Shown piece by piece: positions 1 through 11,962 of a stretch of 64,000 bases of DNA. This DNA comes from Valencia hispanica (lineage: Eukaryota; Chordata; Actinopteri; Cyprinodontiformes; Valenciidae). Position numbers and translations under genes: made by a program. The notes under the pieces are model-generated. The model did not search any database and was not told the origin of the DNA. It worked only from the letters and a program-made list of their open reading frames with translations. Location: positions 37,426,001 through 37,490,000 of the forward strand of contig OY747704.1 of NCBI GenBank assembly GCA_963556495.2, in the 5' to 3' direction. How positions within the stretch are numbered: the first letter of the stretch is position 1; each line of letters begins with the position of its first letter.

Positions 1-11
1 TATTAAAGCTT

Positions 12-307
12 ATATGGTAAATGACCTGCATTTGTATAGCGCTTTTTCAGTCAGAGGACCACAAAGCGCTTTACACTACATTCAGTCATTTACCCATTCA
101 CGCACTAGTAGTGGCAAGCTACTACATTGTAGCTGCCCTGCAGCAAACTGACACAGGCGCCACAGGACTGACTGACCACCACCAGCAGGCAAGGTGGGTG
201 AAGTGTCTTGCTCATGGACACAACGACCAAGACAGACAGAGCAGGTATTCAAAACAGCAACCCACCGATTACAGACTATTTCCTACCACCTGAGCCACGG
301 TCGCCTC
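12..307 (+). repeat. Common teleost interspersed repeat (non-coding)
   Basis: The block runs from GTAAATGACCTGCATTTGTA to CACCTGAGCCACGGTCGCC. It contains the typical phrases 'tatagcgctttttcag', 'acaaagcgctttacactaca' and 'catttacccattcacgcac', which recur across teleost genomes as a non-coding repeat of about 250-300 bp. The 90-codon open frame inside it (21-293) is a by-product of the repeat. I cannot assign the repeat to a transposon class. Recognition is from memory of the family pattern. Confidence 0.7.
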
Positions 308-667
308 TGTATATAGAAATGCTCACTTTAAAATTTCAAGCAACGCATTTCGATTAATATGAAAACATTTTCTTCTTTTCTTCCCAAACAAAGGGCTACT
401 GTGGCTTGAATCTAACCAGGCTGAACATCTGGACAAAACGTTCTGTGGTGTGAAAGTAATCACTAAATTTATGCTAACCACCTGATCAAGATCTGTTCTT
501 CAAACAGTCGCCTAGTTCACAAATAAAACTGCCAGTCAACCATATGGCGCACAGCAAAGTGACTGCAAAACAAATATCAGTCCCTTTATGTTGTGTTGAT
601 CTAGTGGTGTTGTATCCACAGGCCATTCAAAAAGATATCTAAACCCCCTTTACATCCCAGGATTACA
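308..667. other. Intron-like DNA, nothing recognised
   Basis: AT-rich unique-looking sequence between the left-edge repeat and the first Tc1 relic. I see no coding frame, splice-site pair or repeat here. Confidence 0.5.
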
Positions 668-1392
668 TACACTCATCCTCCACTTTATCAGGTACACCCA
701 TCTATCGCTTGCTCACACAAGAGGATCAGCCAATCCCATGGCAGCAACTCAATGCATTAAGGCATACATAGACTTGGTGAAGGTGATGTGTTACATTTAA
801 ACAGGGGGAAGAAAGGGGAATAAGCAATTTAGGATTTTAACATGGCTGCGAGTGCTAGATAGATTAATCTGAGTATTTTACAAACTTGTGATCTACTGGG
901 ATTTGCATACACAACCGTATCTCATGTAGACAGAGAATGGTCTGAAAAAGTGATAATACCACATCAAGTGGGCAACAGTAATGTGGAAAACAACATGGTT
1001 GTTGACGAAAGATGAGAATGGGCGGATTAGTTCAAGATTATATAAAGTAGTTTAAATAACCACTTGTTACAACCAAGGTATGCAGAACATCATCTCTGAA
1101 CCCCGAAAATAAAAACTACAGCAACAGAGGATCTGTCAGAGGTAATGCGATTCCCAAAGACTCAACATTGGACAGCAACATACATGGATATCATCTACAG
1201 TTTACAGATCTTAATTCAACAGAGCACCTTTGAGATGTAGTGCAACAGGAGATTCTCATCACACATATACAGCCGATAAATCTGTAGCAACTGCTTGGTG
1301 CTATCACATCAATATGGTCTAAAATAGCTTAGGAACATTTCCAACACCATGTTGAATATATGTAGGAGCAAAGCTGCACCTAATAAAATGTG
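668..1392 (+). mobile_element. Tc1-like transposon relic, family A (internally deleted)
   Basis: The left end reads CACTCATCCTCCACTTTATC then AGGTACAC, matching the teleost Tc1 terminus that carries 'cactttattaggtacac'. Next come 'cagccaatcccatggcagca' and 'actcaatgcattaaggcata', then the transposase start region ('gggggaagaaaggggaa', 'gatctactgggatttgcata'). The sequence then jumps at about 1100-1180 to the transposase C-terminal region ('caacagagcacctttgagat', the decayed DLNPIEHLWD motif) and ends near 'gcacctaataaaatg'. Full family members are about 1.5 kb, so roughly half is missing, and the frame is broken throughout. A second, 5'-truncated copy lies at 60355-60829. Confidence 0.8.
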
Positions 1393-1896
1393 TTTCAAAA
1401 AACAAACACTAAAAAAATAAATCCTCTGGTTTTTAACAGGTCATAAAATGAGGTAAATAAATTGTACACTGCACAACTAACAGTTTCGTGCTGTGCTGCG
1501 TGAAGAAAATGAATGCATCATTCAAGCAGAAAAGTGTAGAAAACCCTTGTAGCCTACATAGTAAATGAGAGGTTGGGTAGAAACTACAGTAGGTCTTGCT
1601 ATTTAAACATGCCTAATTACCTGATCATCTGCATGTGTGTGTACATCGATTAAAGTAAAGGTTACCGCCGTCTGCTGAGACTTTGGGGATGTTATCATAG
1701 CAGCAAGGAAGAAAGACAACAATCCAAAAGAAAAACATATTCCAGTCCATGAAGCATAGAATGGAAACATTTCTAAGAGATCAGATATATTGTAATTTGC
1801 CATTGTACAAATAAAACTGAGTTGAATATAATTAAAGTGGAATAAAAAACAGGAAACCTTTTATTTGGGGCAAAGTTATACATGTATTCATACCAA
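1393..1896. other. Intron-like DNA, nothing assigned
   Basis: AT-rich. A 66-codon minus-strand frame at 1603-1803 has one hydrophobic stretch, but no splice context or homology I recognise supports it as a gene. Confidence 0.4.
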
Positions 1897-2532
1897 ACCG
1901 TAGCAGGTACCAGATCTGCTATGGAAGCCAGATCTGCTCGGGGGCCCTGAGTTTGCCAATTACATCACACTACGACAGCACCACTTGGGCAAACTACATT
2001 GCGACCCCTTTTTAACCCTGCCAAGCACTATATGGTGAAATTTAACAGAGACATAAACGTTAATAAAAGCTTCTGTGGGGATCATCAAGAAAACATGACA
2101 TCTTCTCTGGTACTCCTCTTTCACACGTGGGCTTTGGGAAGAGTTTAACAGGTTGTCATTAACAGTATAGATTTTCCCTTACGATAGGAACATTTTTTAT
2201 TCTATTTATTTATTTATTTTATGTTTAACTATACATAAAATCAATATCAGACTATAAAGAAAAAGGCTTTCAATACAATTCATATCAGTACATTTTTGCA
2301 TGTACAGTATTTATATAACACCCATGGCTGTTTGTATCTGCTGAATTCTTTTGTATACTTGATTTGTTCGTGTGTTGTATACTTGCTATTTGTTCAATAA
2401 AGTTCTTTTTAAAAACTGTCAACGTGCTAACGTCTTGCCAATCATGTAGTGTAATGCCAGCATCCAGTTAATCATGTAATACGACATCATAGCACGGCGC
2501 AGGCCCCCGAGCAGATCTGGCACCTACACCGT
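1897..2532. mobile_element. Non-autonomous DNA element with inverted ends
   Basis: The left end (about 1897-1952) contains AGGTACCAGATCTGCT and later CAGATCTGCTCGGGGGCC. The right end (about 2500-2532) is GGCCCCCGAGCAGATCTGG then CACCTAC, the inverted counterpart. The left end carries an extra copy of CAGATCTGCT about 19 bp apart, so an internal tandem duplication is visible. The right subterminal part is 'gtcttgccaatcatgtagtg' and 'taatcatgtaatacgacatc'. The interior has no transposase frame. No clear target duplication was found, so class and exact edges are uncertain. Confidence 0.65.
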
Positions 2533-3202
2533 CACAGAGAGACGTCAAACATGGATACATGGAGTTTGGTAAACAATAACTCAGTCACAGGCAATCACCA
2601 AGAACTCCAACAGTAAATGAACAGATAAAGATTAAATCCAAAGCACTCCACACCAAACAAATACAAAAAATGACATGCTGTTTGTAACCAGCAGTGCAAA
2701 TAGTGGTATTGGCTGCATGGTCTCTTAAACATTACAAACACAGTTCTTAGTTAGCTGTACCAAATAGACCAAGTGTACTTCTAATTAAACTCAAGCTTGT
2801 AACTTTCATTGGTTTAACAGTCTTTCATTGTACAGCATCACAAAAAAATAAGCATGTCAATGGATTTGAGTTTTGGCCAGTGTAATAACAGTAAAGATAC
2901 CACAACATGTAAAACAAAAAAGAAACCAAAAGCAACTATTCACTGCTATTGAATTAATGTAACATATTAGCTAATATAGCTACATAGCTATAGCTAGCTA
3001 CATTTGACTCTTTAGGCGCCACATTTAAAAATATATATATATAAAATTTTGATATCACTATTTCAAAATGTTGTAGCTTAAATATGGGTAGAGATAAAGA
3101 CGTAAAATGAAAAAAATCTGTATCATGACCCTATGTTTATGATTGGAGCAAATGCACTCATCTAATTTGCATATGGGCAGCCTAAGTCTCCTCCCCTTCC
3201 TG
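2533..3202. other. Intron-like DNA with short AT tracts
   Basis: Contains short AT-rich palindromic runs, such as the 'agctatagctagct' cluster near 2985-3000 and an ATATAT tract near 3032. No gene or recognised repeat. Confidence 0.4.
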
Positions 3203-3391
3203 TTGGCCTATGGGTGCCCTGGCCGAAATTTTTTTTTTTATGGAAGTCAATGGAGCGATAAAAGTTATTTTCTGGTCCCCTTTGTCTTATGTCCTGAATC
3301 ACACATATGATGTACCTCAATTTGAATGACAATTAATGATGTGCGCTTCCACTGTGTTTGTCAACTGATTTAGGATTTATTTGATTTGATT
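3203..3391 (+). repeat. Dispersed repeat, copy 1 (sister at 41832-42015)
   Basis: The block begins near 'ctggccgaaa' and continues through 'ataaaagttattttctggtc' and 'cctgaatcacacatatgatg' to 'actgtgtttgtca'. The same order of phrases, about 80-85% alike by eye, recurs at 41832-42015 in the same orientation. It is non-coding, and no terminal structure or class could be seen. Confidence 0.65.
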
Positions 3392-3429
3392 TGAGTATTT
3401 CATACGGGATAAGAAAATAACTTTTACAG

Positions 3430-4176
3430 ATGTATTGAGAGTGAGGAGTTGTCGTCATGGTACAGAGCCCCTCTCTTCGATATCAGACTCCAACTAGTGG
3501 AGTCTTACAAATACTTGGGAACTGTTACTGATATCCGGTTGAACTGTCATCAAAATGTATCCCAGATTTGTAAAAAAGGTGCCAAAGGTCATTTTTCCTG
3601 AGGAAATTGAACCGTTTTATTTTGGACAAAACACTTTTGGTCCTATTTTATAGATCCATAATTGAATTAGTGCTGTCCTTTTGTTTGATTTCTTATTATG
3701 GGAATGTGTCAGTACAGCACAAAAACCGCATGAACAGAATTGTGTCAGAAGCCAGTAAACTAGCCAACAACAAATGTCCCTCATGTGTATTTATGAGAGA
3801 CAGGTTTTAAAGAAGGCTCTCTCGGTTCTGGCCTGCCTTAACCATCCTTTGGGGATGGAGTTTGATCTTCTCCCATCAAGTTGTAGAGACAGGCTCCTTA
3901 AACTTAAGAGCAACGGATTTAAGTTTTCTTTTGTGCCCCTTGTTGTTAACATGTTGAACGTGCACAATTTCTGAGAATTCCACTATTAGGTGAGCATTAC
4001 TTGGGTCCACTAAGATTTTATGTTTCAGTGGGAGGAGTGTGTGGTTTGGTTGTCTGTGGATTGTTTTAATTTTTGGATTGGTGATTGAGAGTTTGTGTAT
4101 TGTAACTGTTTTTATTGTATTTTGTACACTACTGCAAAACAAATTTCCCTTTGGGACAATAAAGCTGAAGTGAAGT
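3430..4176 (+). pseudogene. LINE 3' end: reverse transcriptase C-terminal region and 3' UTR
   Basis: Plus-strand frames read VESYKYLGTV, then DKTLLVLFYRSIIELVLSF (about 3625-3683), then YERQVLKKALSVLACLNHPL and LLPSSCRDRL (3794-3900). This is the order found downstream of the catalytic domain in teleost non-LTR retrotransposons. Stops and at least two frameshifts separate the pieces. A stop at 3972 is followed by a 3' UTR with 'caaatttccctttgggacaa' and an AATAAA (4158), ending in short TGAAG repeats at about 4165-4178, typical of a retroposed 3' tail. The 5' part, including the catalytic YADD region, is absent, so this is a dead 5'-truncated copy. The LINE clade is not certain. Confidence 0.75.
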
Positions 4177-4854
4177 GAGTGCATGGTCATGTACTACTCA
4201 GTTAAATTCACGCATCGATTTTCCTGCAATGAACTTGTTTTTGCGCCTGCCAAGCTGAATGTTTGTCCCGCCAAAATAAAAAATGCGCCAAAATTTAAGA
4301 GCTCTGGAATGTTTATTCGCGCCTCACTAAAGTTCTGAAGGCGCTGCCCCTGGCAACCGATAGAGTCTCCTACCGTCATGGCCGGCCGGCTCATACCCTG
4401 CCCAAATCAACCCAAATCGGCACGTGACTCCACACTCTCAATATCTATTTTTGCACCGTTTAACTTTTATATTAATGTTAAATATTTCTATTTTTCTATC
4501 TACATACTTATGTTTTACATATACATTTAATTTTTGTTACATTTTTCTTTAAGAACTGATGGGTATAGCTGTTTATTTCGTTTGTAATGAGGCTCCAGAA
4601 TTCACCATCTAAAACAACAGGCAGGAAATCAATGGACTCAGAATTCGACATATTCCTGTCCCCAAAATAACCAACAGGCTCATCAAAATGTCTCATCCAC
4701 TGGTGATACTCTTCCTCATCTCTCATCTCTCAAGCAAGCCCAGCCATCATCGTCATTTACAGCGCAATTGTGAACACAACTGCTGCCTCCTCCACTATTT
4801 GCGGTGTATTTTCCCCCAAGGTTTCCACTGCATCTGCAGCTATTTCCACAGGTT
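4177..4854. other. Unassigned sequence between two LINE fragments
   Basis: The segment 4200-4430 is richer in CpG than its surroundings ('ggccggccggctc', 'gcgcctcac'). It has small open frames on the minus strand (4194-4394, 4508-4726) but no recognised product. It may be part of an unclassified repeat. Confidence 0.3.
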
Positions 4855-5290
4855 TTTACATTCCTGAGCCTCAGGACAGACTACTAAAACTTCAGATTTG
4901 TCCTGGTTGAGCTGGAAAACGTTTTCTGCCATCCAGGATTTTATATCTAAAATGCAGTTAAAAAGTGCATCCATTGGCCGTGTGTCATCGGGAGACATGG
5001 AGATGTACAACTGTGTATCATCAGCATGTTCTGTCAAAGATAACTCCACGTCTTCTGATGACGCTGCCAAGAGGCAGTATATACAGATTAAAAAGCACTG
5101 GGCCTAAAATTGAACCCTGGGGCACACCACATGTGATTTTGTGTACCTTAGAGGAGCAGATATCTAAACTTACCATCAAAGTCCTGCCAGGGAGCCCCAG
5201 AGAGACCAATCTGTTTTAAAGGGGTCAAAAAAAAAATTGTCTAGTCCACTGTATCAAAGGCAGAGATCCAGTAGAACCAATACTGTCACC
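4855..5290 (-). pseudogene. LINE reverse transcriptase fragment (second LINE)
   Basis: Minus-strand frames contain the retrotransposon motifs in order: TVLVLLDL (motif A region, about 5255-5288), [19 protein letters not shown] (motif B, about 5065-5125), ADDTQLYIS (motif C, the catalytic YADD box read here as HADD) and LNQDKSEVLVV. They lie in at least three frames, with indels next to a run of A's on the plus strand near 5227-5236. Only about 145 codons of reverse transcriptase remain. The parts resemble the larger L2-type copy at 35471-38285 but are more diverged. Non-functional. Confidence 0.85.
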
Positions 5291-5318
5291 TTCTGGATAT
5301 CGTAGCTTATTCTAATCT

Positions 5319-5341
5319 TATATATATATATATATATATAT
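5319..5341. repeat. (TA)n microsatellite
   Basis: An uninterrupted run of about 11 TA units, directly visible. Confidence 0.95.
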
Positions 5342-6164
5342 CTCATCAGATTTCTGCTGAAGAATATCAAGATATAACTTTTGGTCCATATCGTCCAGCC
5401 CTATGCTGACTCATTTAAAAAACAGACAGCAGAACCCATAAATAGTTTCATTTCTTGAAAAAGAATAACAGGGAATTCTGTTTAACACTGCCTACATTTC
5501 TTCCATCTTCCTCACCCTGTGGCTTCCAAGAGCCATGGGAATCTGGGTGCAGACCAATTACCTCACACTCAGACCATGCTGTTCATTTTTCATCTTTCAT
5601 TATTGCATGCGGCAGTACTAAATCAATGCAATCAAGACAGACAGCAGAAGACGGATAATCAGGATGGATGATACAAACAAGAACACACATACTTGTAAAA
5701 ATCTTTTTAAAAATAACAATATAAAATAAATGCACCCACACATAAAGGTAGACACTCACGTATGCATTCAAATTTATGTGTGTATTTATATAATGGACAC
5801 ACGCAGAGGCATGGCCGAATCCACCAGATGTATTTGCACTGTCTATATTTGCACATGCATAACACACACAAATGCTGGCACATAAAAGATGAAAACCAAC
5901 TCTCATAAAGAGCAGGATATTGGAAGCAGCTGTGAAAAATGATCAAGGGGTGACATCAATAACAGGACAGTGAACACAACACAGAAGGCAGCTGCATATT
6001 AATTGGACAGGCACCCCATTAGAACTGCTGTTGGCTGATAGTGTCTCTTTAGAGTGGTTCCATTCAGACGAACAACACAAGGTTGGGTTGGAGAAGGTGG
6101 CTTAGTTGGATGAAGGGGATGTTAAATAGTAGAATCTCAATCACCCTGAGCATAAAAGCAAATA
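5342..6164. other. Intron-like DNA, nothing recognised
   Basis: Overlapping open frames on both strands (5583-5946) are low-complexity, with 'acacac' and 'catgcat' runs. No gene evidence. Confidence 0.4.
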
Positions 6165-7110
6165 TAACAATGTCTTTCCACCATATGCACAACAGGTGTC
6201 TTACAAAAATAAAATTTCAAAAAGTGAAACATCGATTCTTTAAGCACAAAATGACATTGTCCCCTTGTGTAAGAGTAATACAACATTTGTGTTTTGATAC
6301 AGAAATACATACATAATCTACTAAAATAATGTCCGTGTACTGCACAATACTTGGACCCAATACTTAGTACTAGCTTTTTTTGCATTAATTACTACAGCGA
6401 TGTGGCATGGCATGGAGGTGATCCGCCTGTGGTTCTACTCAGGGAGCCCAGATTGCTTTAATTACTACCTTCAACTTGTCTGCATTATTTGGTCTATTGT
6501 TTCTAAGTTTCATTCTGAAATACACCATTGAATCGCTGTAGCTCACGTTGTTGTGGTCGGGTGTCCTGCAACATTTAGATGTGTATCTGGGTTAGGGAGT
6601 TTGATACCAGAGTCATGGCAGTCAAGCACACTGACATTGTTCTCCAACCCAGTTTTGGTACTTTTGGCAGTCTGAGCAGGTGCTGGAAAATAAGTCAGCC
6701 TCCCTCAAAAGGGTGTCTGCAGAAGGCAGCATTAAGTGTGCTTAAATTACCTGGCTAGGCAGTCTTTGGATTGTTAAAACACAGTGGAATGACACCGTGT
6801 CTATCACACGCTTTCCTTCCACTCAATTTTCCATTAAAATGCTTGGATACAGCATTGTGAACAGCCAGCTTCTTTAGCAATGATCTTTCAGGACTTACTC
6901 TCCTTGTGGAGGGTGACTGTCTGCTGAAAAAAATTGTAAGTCTTCCTCATAATTTGGTAGGTGTTCTGCACAAAAATTTTTTTTTTTATTAGTCTTATGT
7001 AATTTTCAAATTTTCTGAGACACTTAATTTTGGGTTTTAATTGGCTGTAAGTCATAATTTTCAATGACAATTTTCCTAATTGTATGTTGCGGTATTTTGT
7101 GACACAAGTA
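6165..7110 (-). mobile_element. Tc1-like transposon relic, family B, minus strand
   Basis: Teleost family landmarks appear in order: 'tcaaaaagtgaaac' subterminal (6218), 'cttagtactagc' with 'gcattaatta' (about 6363-6393), 'gggagcccagattgct' (6441), 'aagtcagcctccctc' (6692), 'attaaaatgcttggatacag' (6833), 'gtgaacagccagcttcttta' (6857), and the right subterminal 'attttctgagacacttaatt' with 'gggttttaattggctgtaag' (7008-7050). These are the reverse complement of a Tc1-type transposase gene. All frames are broken and internal stretches are missing, so it is inactive. Confidence 0.75.
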
Positions 7111-7491
7111 GCGATCATTTCTGTTGCGGGGTTGAAAATCTCCTTATGCACGTTCTTTTATCCTATAGCACATCATGTTTTATAAAATGCAGTTTTAACA
7201 TCATTACATTGCTGCAGTATGGGTTCTTGACCCAGAGGACATTTTTATTTGATTAAGGATCTTGTGCATGGCTATTTAATGAAACAACAACGCATTAAAA
7301 TGAAAGGGGAGATGCAGTCTTAAAAACAACTGTATTTTTCTCAAGAATTACCTAGGGAAACTGAAAAGAGAGAACGCTATGCGGTGAAGATAAATTGGTG
7401 CTCTATAGTCGATGTCATTAGTAGTCTATGCAGCGTTTGGGCACTGGATGCTTTATATTGCAAGGTGAGTTTATCTAATATGCCCTTTTGG

Positions 7492-7806
7492 CTATTTTAA
7501 ACAACAGGATGTGTAGAGAACAACAAAACAGACAGCTGTGTCTGTTTGTTTACATGCGTTTTTAGAGTATTCTTTAAGCTGCACTTCTACTAAAAAGCTT
7601 TCCAGCTCAAACAAACTTCGCTCTCTGTCGGCAATTGCTCCTCGAGTAGATATTCGTTTACAAGCTGAATTAAATAAACTGTCTTTCGAGACATCTCTAG
7701 GTAGGCAGACCTGCCAGAAAAGGTCTGTACCCCCTGATATCCTGGCGGAGAATTGCTTCTCCGCAACGGAGAAGTATAAAACCAATACGTGTCCGTGAGA
7801 GTGCAA
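7492..7806 (-). other. Unassigned segment open on both strands, with clustered hairpins
   Basis: This stretch stays open for 104 codons on the minus strand and 86 codons on the plus strand (7538-7798) and is richer in CpG than its neighbours. The minus frame includes acidic/basic text such as ERSLFELESFLVEVQLKEYS, which looks protein-like, but I recognise no family. At 7746-7773 the heptamers CGGAGAA, TTCTCCG, CGGAGAA follow one another 4 and 3 bases apart, so two alternative hairpins are possible. It could be a degraded transposon end or 5' region. Confidence 0.3.
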
Positions 7807-8928
7807 ACTTCCTGATAGAGAAGTATAAACTAGACTTTACTTCAAAAATACAATAGTATAATAGTCTTTGAATATATTGAGTTTACTACCTTTTTATCAA
7901 GGGAACATTTAGTTTTCTCTTCACACAGATTGTTTTTAGTCATTTCTTTTTATTTATAGGTTTTGTATCTGCCAACTTTACTGAGTCTCTAGGGTCAAAT
8001 TCCAAATAAGACCATTGCTGTTTCCAAGAAAATACCTAAGAATATCTAAAGGTTGTTTTTGCATGTTTGCATTATTAAAAAAATCAAACTGAACCCTAAC
8101 AATTTCTGTTCCAGTGAAGTATTGTAACTTCAGAGGATTTTACTTTTAATTACTGCTGAGTCTGCCAACCATAATCACATACGACCAATGAATTTACCAC
8201 AGTTTTGCATCATTAATGGATCTCACCTCAGGCTAATGAGACTCTTGCCAAGAAAAAAAGATAATGAGAGCTTTGGACTACATCTAAGACTCTTATTAAA
8301 TCAAAGGGGAGAAAGTACTTATAAATTCTAGTGTTCCTGAGGAAATTTTAGAGCAGTAAAAACAAGGACAGAAACTTGCCATCTGAGGTCCACTACAAAG
8401 ATTCCAGTAGCCATTAAAGGCTTACCCTTACACTTCTATTTCTCAACGCTCTCCATCCTCAGGCTATTCTGCTGCCAGCTAATAAGCCACTGAATTCTTC
8501 TTTAGTAATCAAGTCAAAAGGTCTAGTTGGTGCAATAAGACAAGGTGTGAAGCAGGAGGATACAAGCAAGAAAACAAAAGAAGAAGAAGCAGAGATGAAA
8601 AGGGGAAAAAAATCAGAATGACCACACAAAGCTGCCAATAAAATTGTAGTTCTACAAATAAGAAGTGAAAAACACAATTACAAACAACGGGTTTATGGAT
8701 GTTCGACATGTTGAGCAAGTACAGGCAAAATCTTCCAGGCATTTTGCTCAATCAAAAACATATCAACATATCAAAAGGTCTTTGATGAAACACTGCAGCT
8801 GCTGCCTCTTCAGAAAACATTAATTCTGCCCGTTTAATTAAATCTGAAAGTGCGGCATCCAGCGCTAAAATACACCTTCGTGTGTCTGGACCTGTTGGAT
8901 GTAAATGCTTATCAAAATTCACACAACC

Positions 8929-9230
8929 TCTTTTATTTCAGCTCACTGGCAGGCCTGATGAGCTGGCTAAGGAGGATGAGAACATTGAGACTGGGTGGTC
9001 TTTGTATCTCTACAAACAAAACTTGAAGAAGCGTATATCACTGCAGTTTTTCACAGCGTTATAGGATCTGACATTTACTAGATGTGAGCCAGACAATCTC
9101 TGGCAAAGCGCCAGGATCGATGATCTTGTTGTGAGGAATATGAAAAGCAGGAGGATTACTGAAGGCAATAAAGCTTCACAGGAGCTTGGCATAGCTGTGA
9201 GGTCTAAATCTGAAAACATCCCTTTATAGG
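8929..9230 (+). other. Protein-like segment after a splice-acceptor-like site, unrecognised
   Basis: The sequence 'cctcttttatttcag' (ending at 8941) resembles a 3' splice site. It is followed by an open frame reading LTGRPDELAKEDENIETGWS and continuing to a stop at 9062. A further stretch reads WQSARIDDLVVRNMKSRRIT with no stop until about 9227. There is no donor, no homology I can name, and a stop between the parts. It may be the remains of a transposon gene or may be chance. Confidence 0.2.
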
Positions 9231-10976
9231 AATTTTCCATTTCCAAATTAAAGAATGCAACATAATGAGTAACAGTAGTAAACTCAGCATCAATGTCTGT
9301 TTTTCAGATAGCTCTTATACCTTAGACTGTATGACAAAACGAGACTAAATTAGAAAGCTATCATCATGAATTTAAGGAGAGCCTGGGAAAAAGTTCTCAA
9401 ATTTCAAGGTGATCCACCTGTGATGTAACTTATGGCACAATCAATGGGAATGAATCAGGTCTCAATGAATTAGTCTATATAAAATAACTGAAACATCAAA
9501 TCAAATCCATCAACCCAAGTCTTGGTTCCACATTGTGTTAGGGACCCCTAGTAAAAATGTAGAAAAGGGCTTAAAATAGATACATCTTTAATTGTATATA
9601 AATATTAATATAAATATTAAATTTAGTTAAGTTATTTAGAAGAGAGAACGATATGCTAAGATATCATTGTTTATTTTATCAAATCACTAGTGGCACAATT
9701 TATTGGCACCCCTAACATATATGCATAATGAATGTAACAAAAGCATTATGTTTAAATTACAATTTACTGAATCTGCTCTGGGATAAATTAGATTGTTTTG
9801 ATATAAATTTGGCCTGAATTAGATGTAGATGTATATATTTGGATAATGAATTGGGCATGTTTGTCTAGTAGTTGAACTGAAATCATATTAATAAAAAATG
9901 GGCATCTTGGTGCATCTTAAACATTCTTTCAGACACATCTTTACCAGGTATTCTAATAATACTAAGGAATTCTACATATCAAGCATGTAGTTTTATCAGC
10001 TACACGTCAAATGTGGAAGAATTACTGAATAACAGCAGGGAGTCTAAAGAGCTCGAGTTAAGTTTAAAAATATTGTTCATATAATTTGAAAAAAACCTGT
10101 CGATTTCCATAAAGTGATACCCCTCCTCCTAACTCATCCATCTTTCTTTCACACGCTCTGTCACACAGTTACATAATCACTTTCTTGCTCATGTCATCCA
10201 TCTCCGAATCTGCCATTACCTCAAAACACAAAGACAAATCTGAGTCACATTACCAGAATCTCATCCAATCTGTTATCTGATAAAACACTGAGAGTGTGTA
10301 TCAGATGCATTTGCATGCCTTTAATTAGCATGAATTTTCTCTTTGCAAATAAAGTCTGCACTGTGCAGATGTATTGTGAAGATTGTACCAGCAGTGCACA
10401 GACAGCACAGCACATAAGCTCATATGTATGCAAATCACAGGCATTCTATTCTGCGGGCTGGAGAGGAGTGTTTTGGATGTTAAAAACCAGGAGCATCCAG
10501 CTTACAGCATTGCAGAACAGCAGCACCATCTCAATACCACTGAAAGTCAAGGAAAGTGAAATAACCAAAACATAAAATATTTATACAGGACTGATATAAT
10601 AATACATATATGAGAAATTATTTATAAATAGAGGTTTTCTTTAACCTGAAGACCCAGTTAGCAGTGGTTGAAAACTCGCTGTGGACTCATGTTACAGGGA
10701 CTATATGAGATTTTCATTTGTAACAGGTGAACACACTGATGAACAAATCTGTGCTTCAGGGTAGAGAGAAATAGAGTTTCTGAACCAGCACATATTTCAT
10801 TTGCATTAGCCGAAACGCAGACGGGGAAAAAGCATCTTGGATTTGCGATTCTCCAGCAGTTGTGCCTCAAGGGGTTTTCTGAAAGGCATTTTGCTCCCAG
10901 AACGGTGTCACAAATATGTTTACTTGAAATATACAAGCATGCAACTTAAACCTAGGAAAGTGTTCTCCTATTTCTG

Positions 10977-11003
10977 CCCCCCCCCCCCCCCCCCAAAAAA
11001 AAA
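10977..11003. repeat. Homopolymer block C18-A9
   Basis: Eighteen C's are followed directly by nine A's. The minus strand is an 18-G run. This is length-unstable sequence and a likely site of read error. Confidence 0.95.
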
Positions 11004-11962
11004 CGACTAAAAATTCTATAGCTCATTAGTTTTTTCTTTATCATTAAAATAAAAGTATTTTTCATTTAAAAGTTACAAAAAAAGCTGTCAAACAAGCCAA
11101 TCAAGTGCCATATCATTATTAACATGCACACCTGAGAGACCTTGACTAATAGTCACTGTAAGGAGTTTATTAGTAGCTGGAATAAATGTAAAACAATGCT
11201 AGGATTACCAATGAAACTAGTACAGACACACCACTCAACAGAGATGATATAACCAAGTAAAAAGTGATGAGATTCATGCTCTGCTTAGGTTATCATTACC
11301 ACATTTAGCTTTAGGTCCTCTACTCCCACACTCTTTTACACAACCTATCTCACATCATTCCACCCTCCCTGCATCTATCCATATATCTATCCATCATTCA
11401 TCCCACAATCTTCCAATTATTTCTTTCTAATCTTAAGCCTTTAACAAAAGCTCCCCAGTTGGACCACTTAGAGCAGACACACCAGTTGGAGCCACCTGTT
11501 CTCCCCCCTTTGTGAAAATCGCCCCCTTTCCTCTTACATAAACAGACATTGCAATGTTGCAATGCACCATCAGGCACTGTTGTGCAACAACATTAAAAAT
11601 ACCTCAGGGTCGGCAAGGAGGAAAGTTGAAAACATAATATCTGAGTTATTCCGGTGGAGAGAATAGATCAACAGAGTCGTGAGGAACTGTGATTTGAAGG
11701 TAAAAAAAAAAGTACTCTATTCAGCCTCGGCTTTGTATGCATGCTCCCACTAAAAAGCTTAGAGAGCAGTCAATAGCTTCCAGTGTGAGGAGATATTTTT
11801 CAATCTTGTCTTTGTAAATAGGCAATAAGTCAATAACAGCTATCCATCGACATACCTAATCTGAATGTCAAACATTCAGGAGAAGATGTGGGAGGAGAAA
11901 GAGCATATGTGAACACAGATTGGTATTTTTTTGTTAAAGAAAACAACCAATATGGTGATACA

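Larger units (their letters stand above)
7830..11954. other. Long intron-like stretch, few features
   Basis: About 4 kb of AT-rich DNA with no confident gene. Two details are listed separately: a protein-like segment near 8929-9230 and a C/A homopolymer block at 10977-11003. Confidence 0.4.

Noticed and set aside
1603..1803. 66-codon minus-strand frame with a hydrophobic segment, as a membrane-protein exon
   Set aside because: No credible splice acceptor/donor pair, no recognised family, and frames of this length arise by chance in AT-rich DNA.
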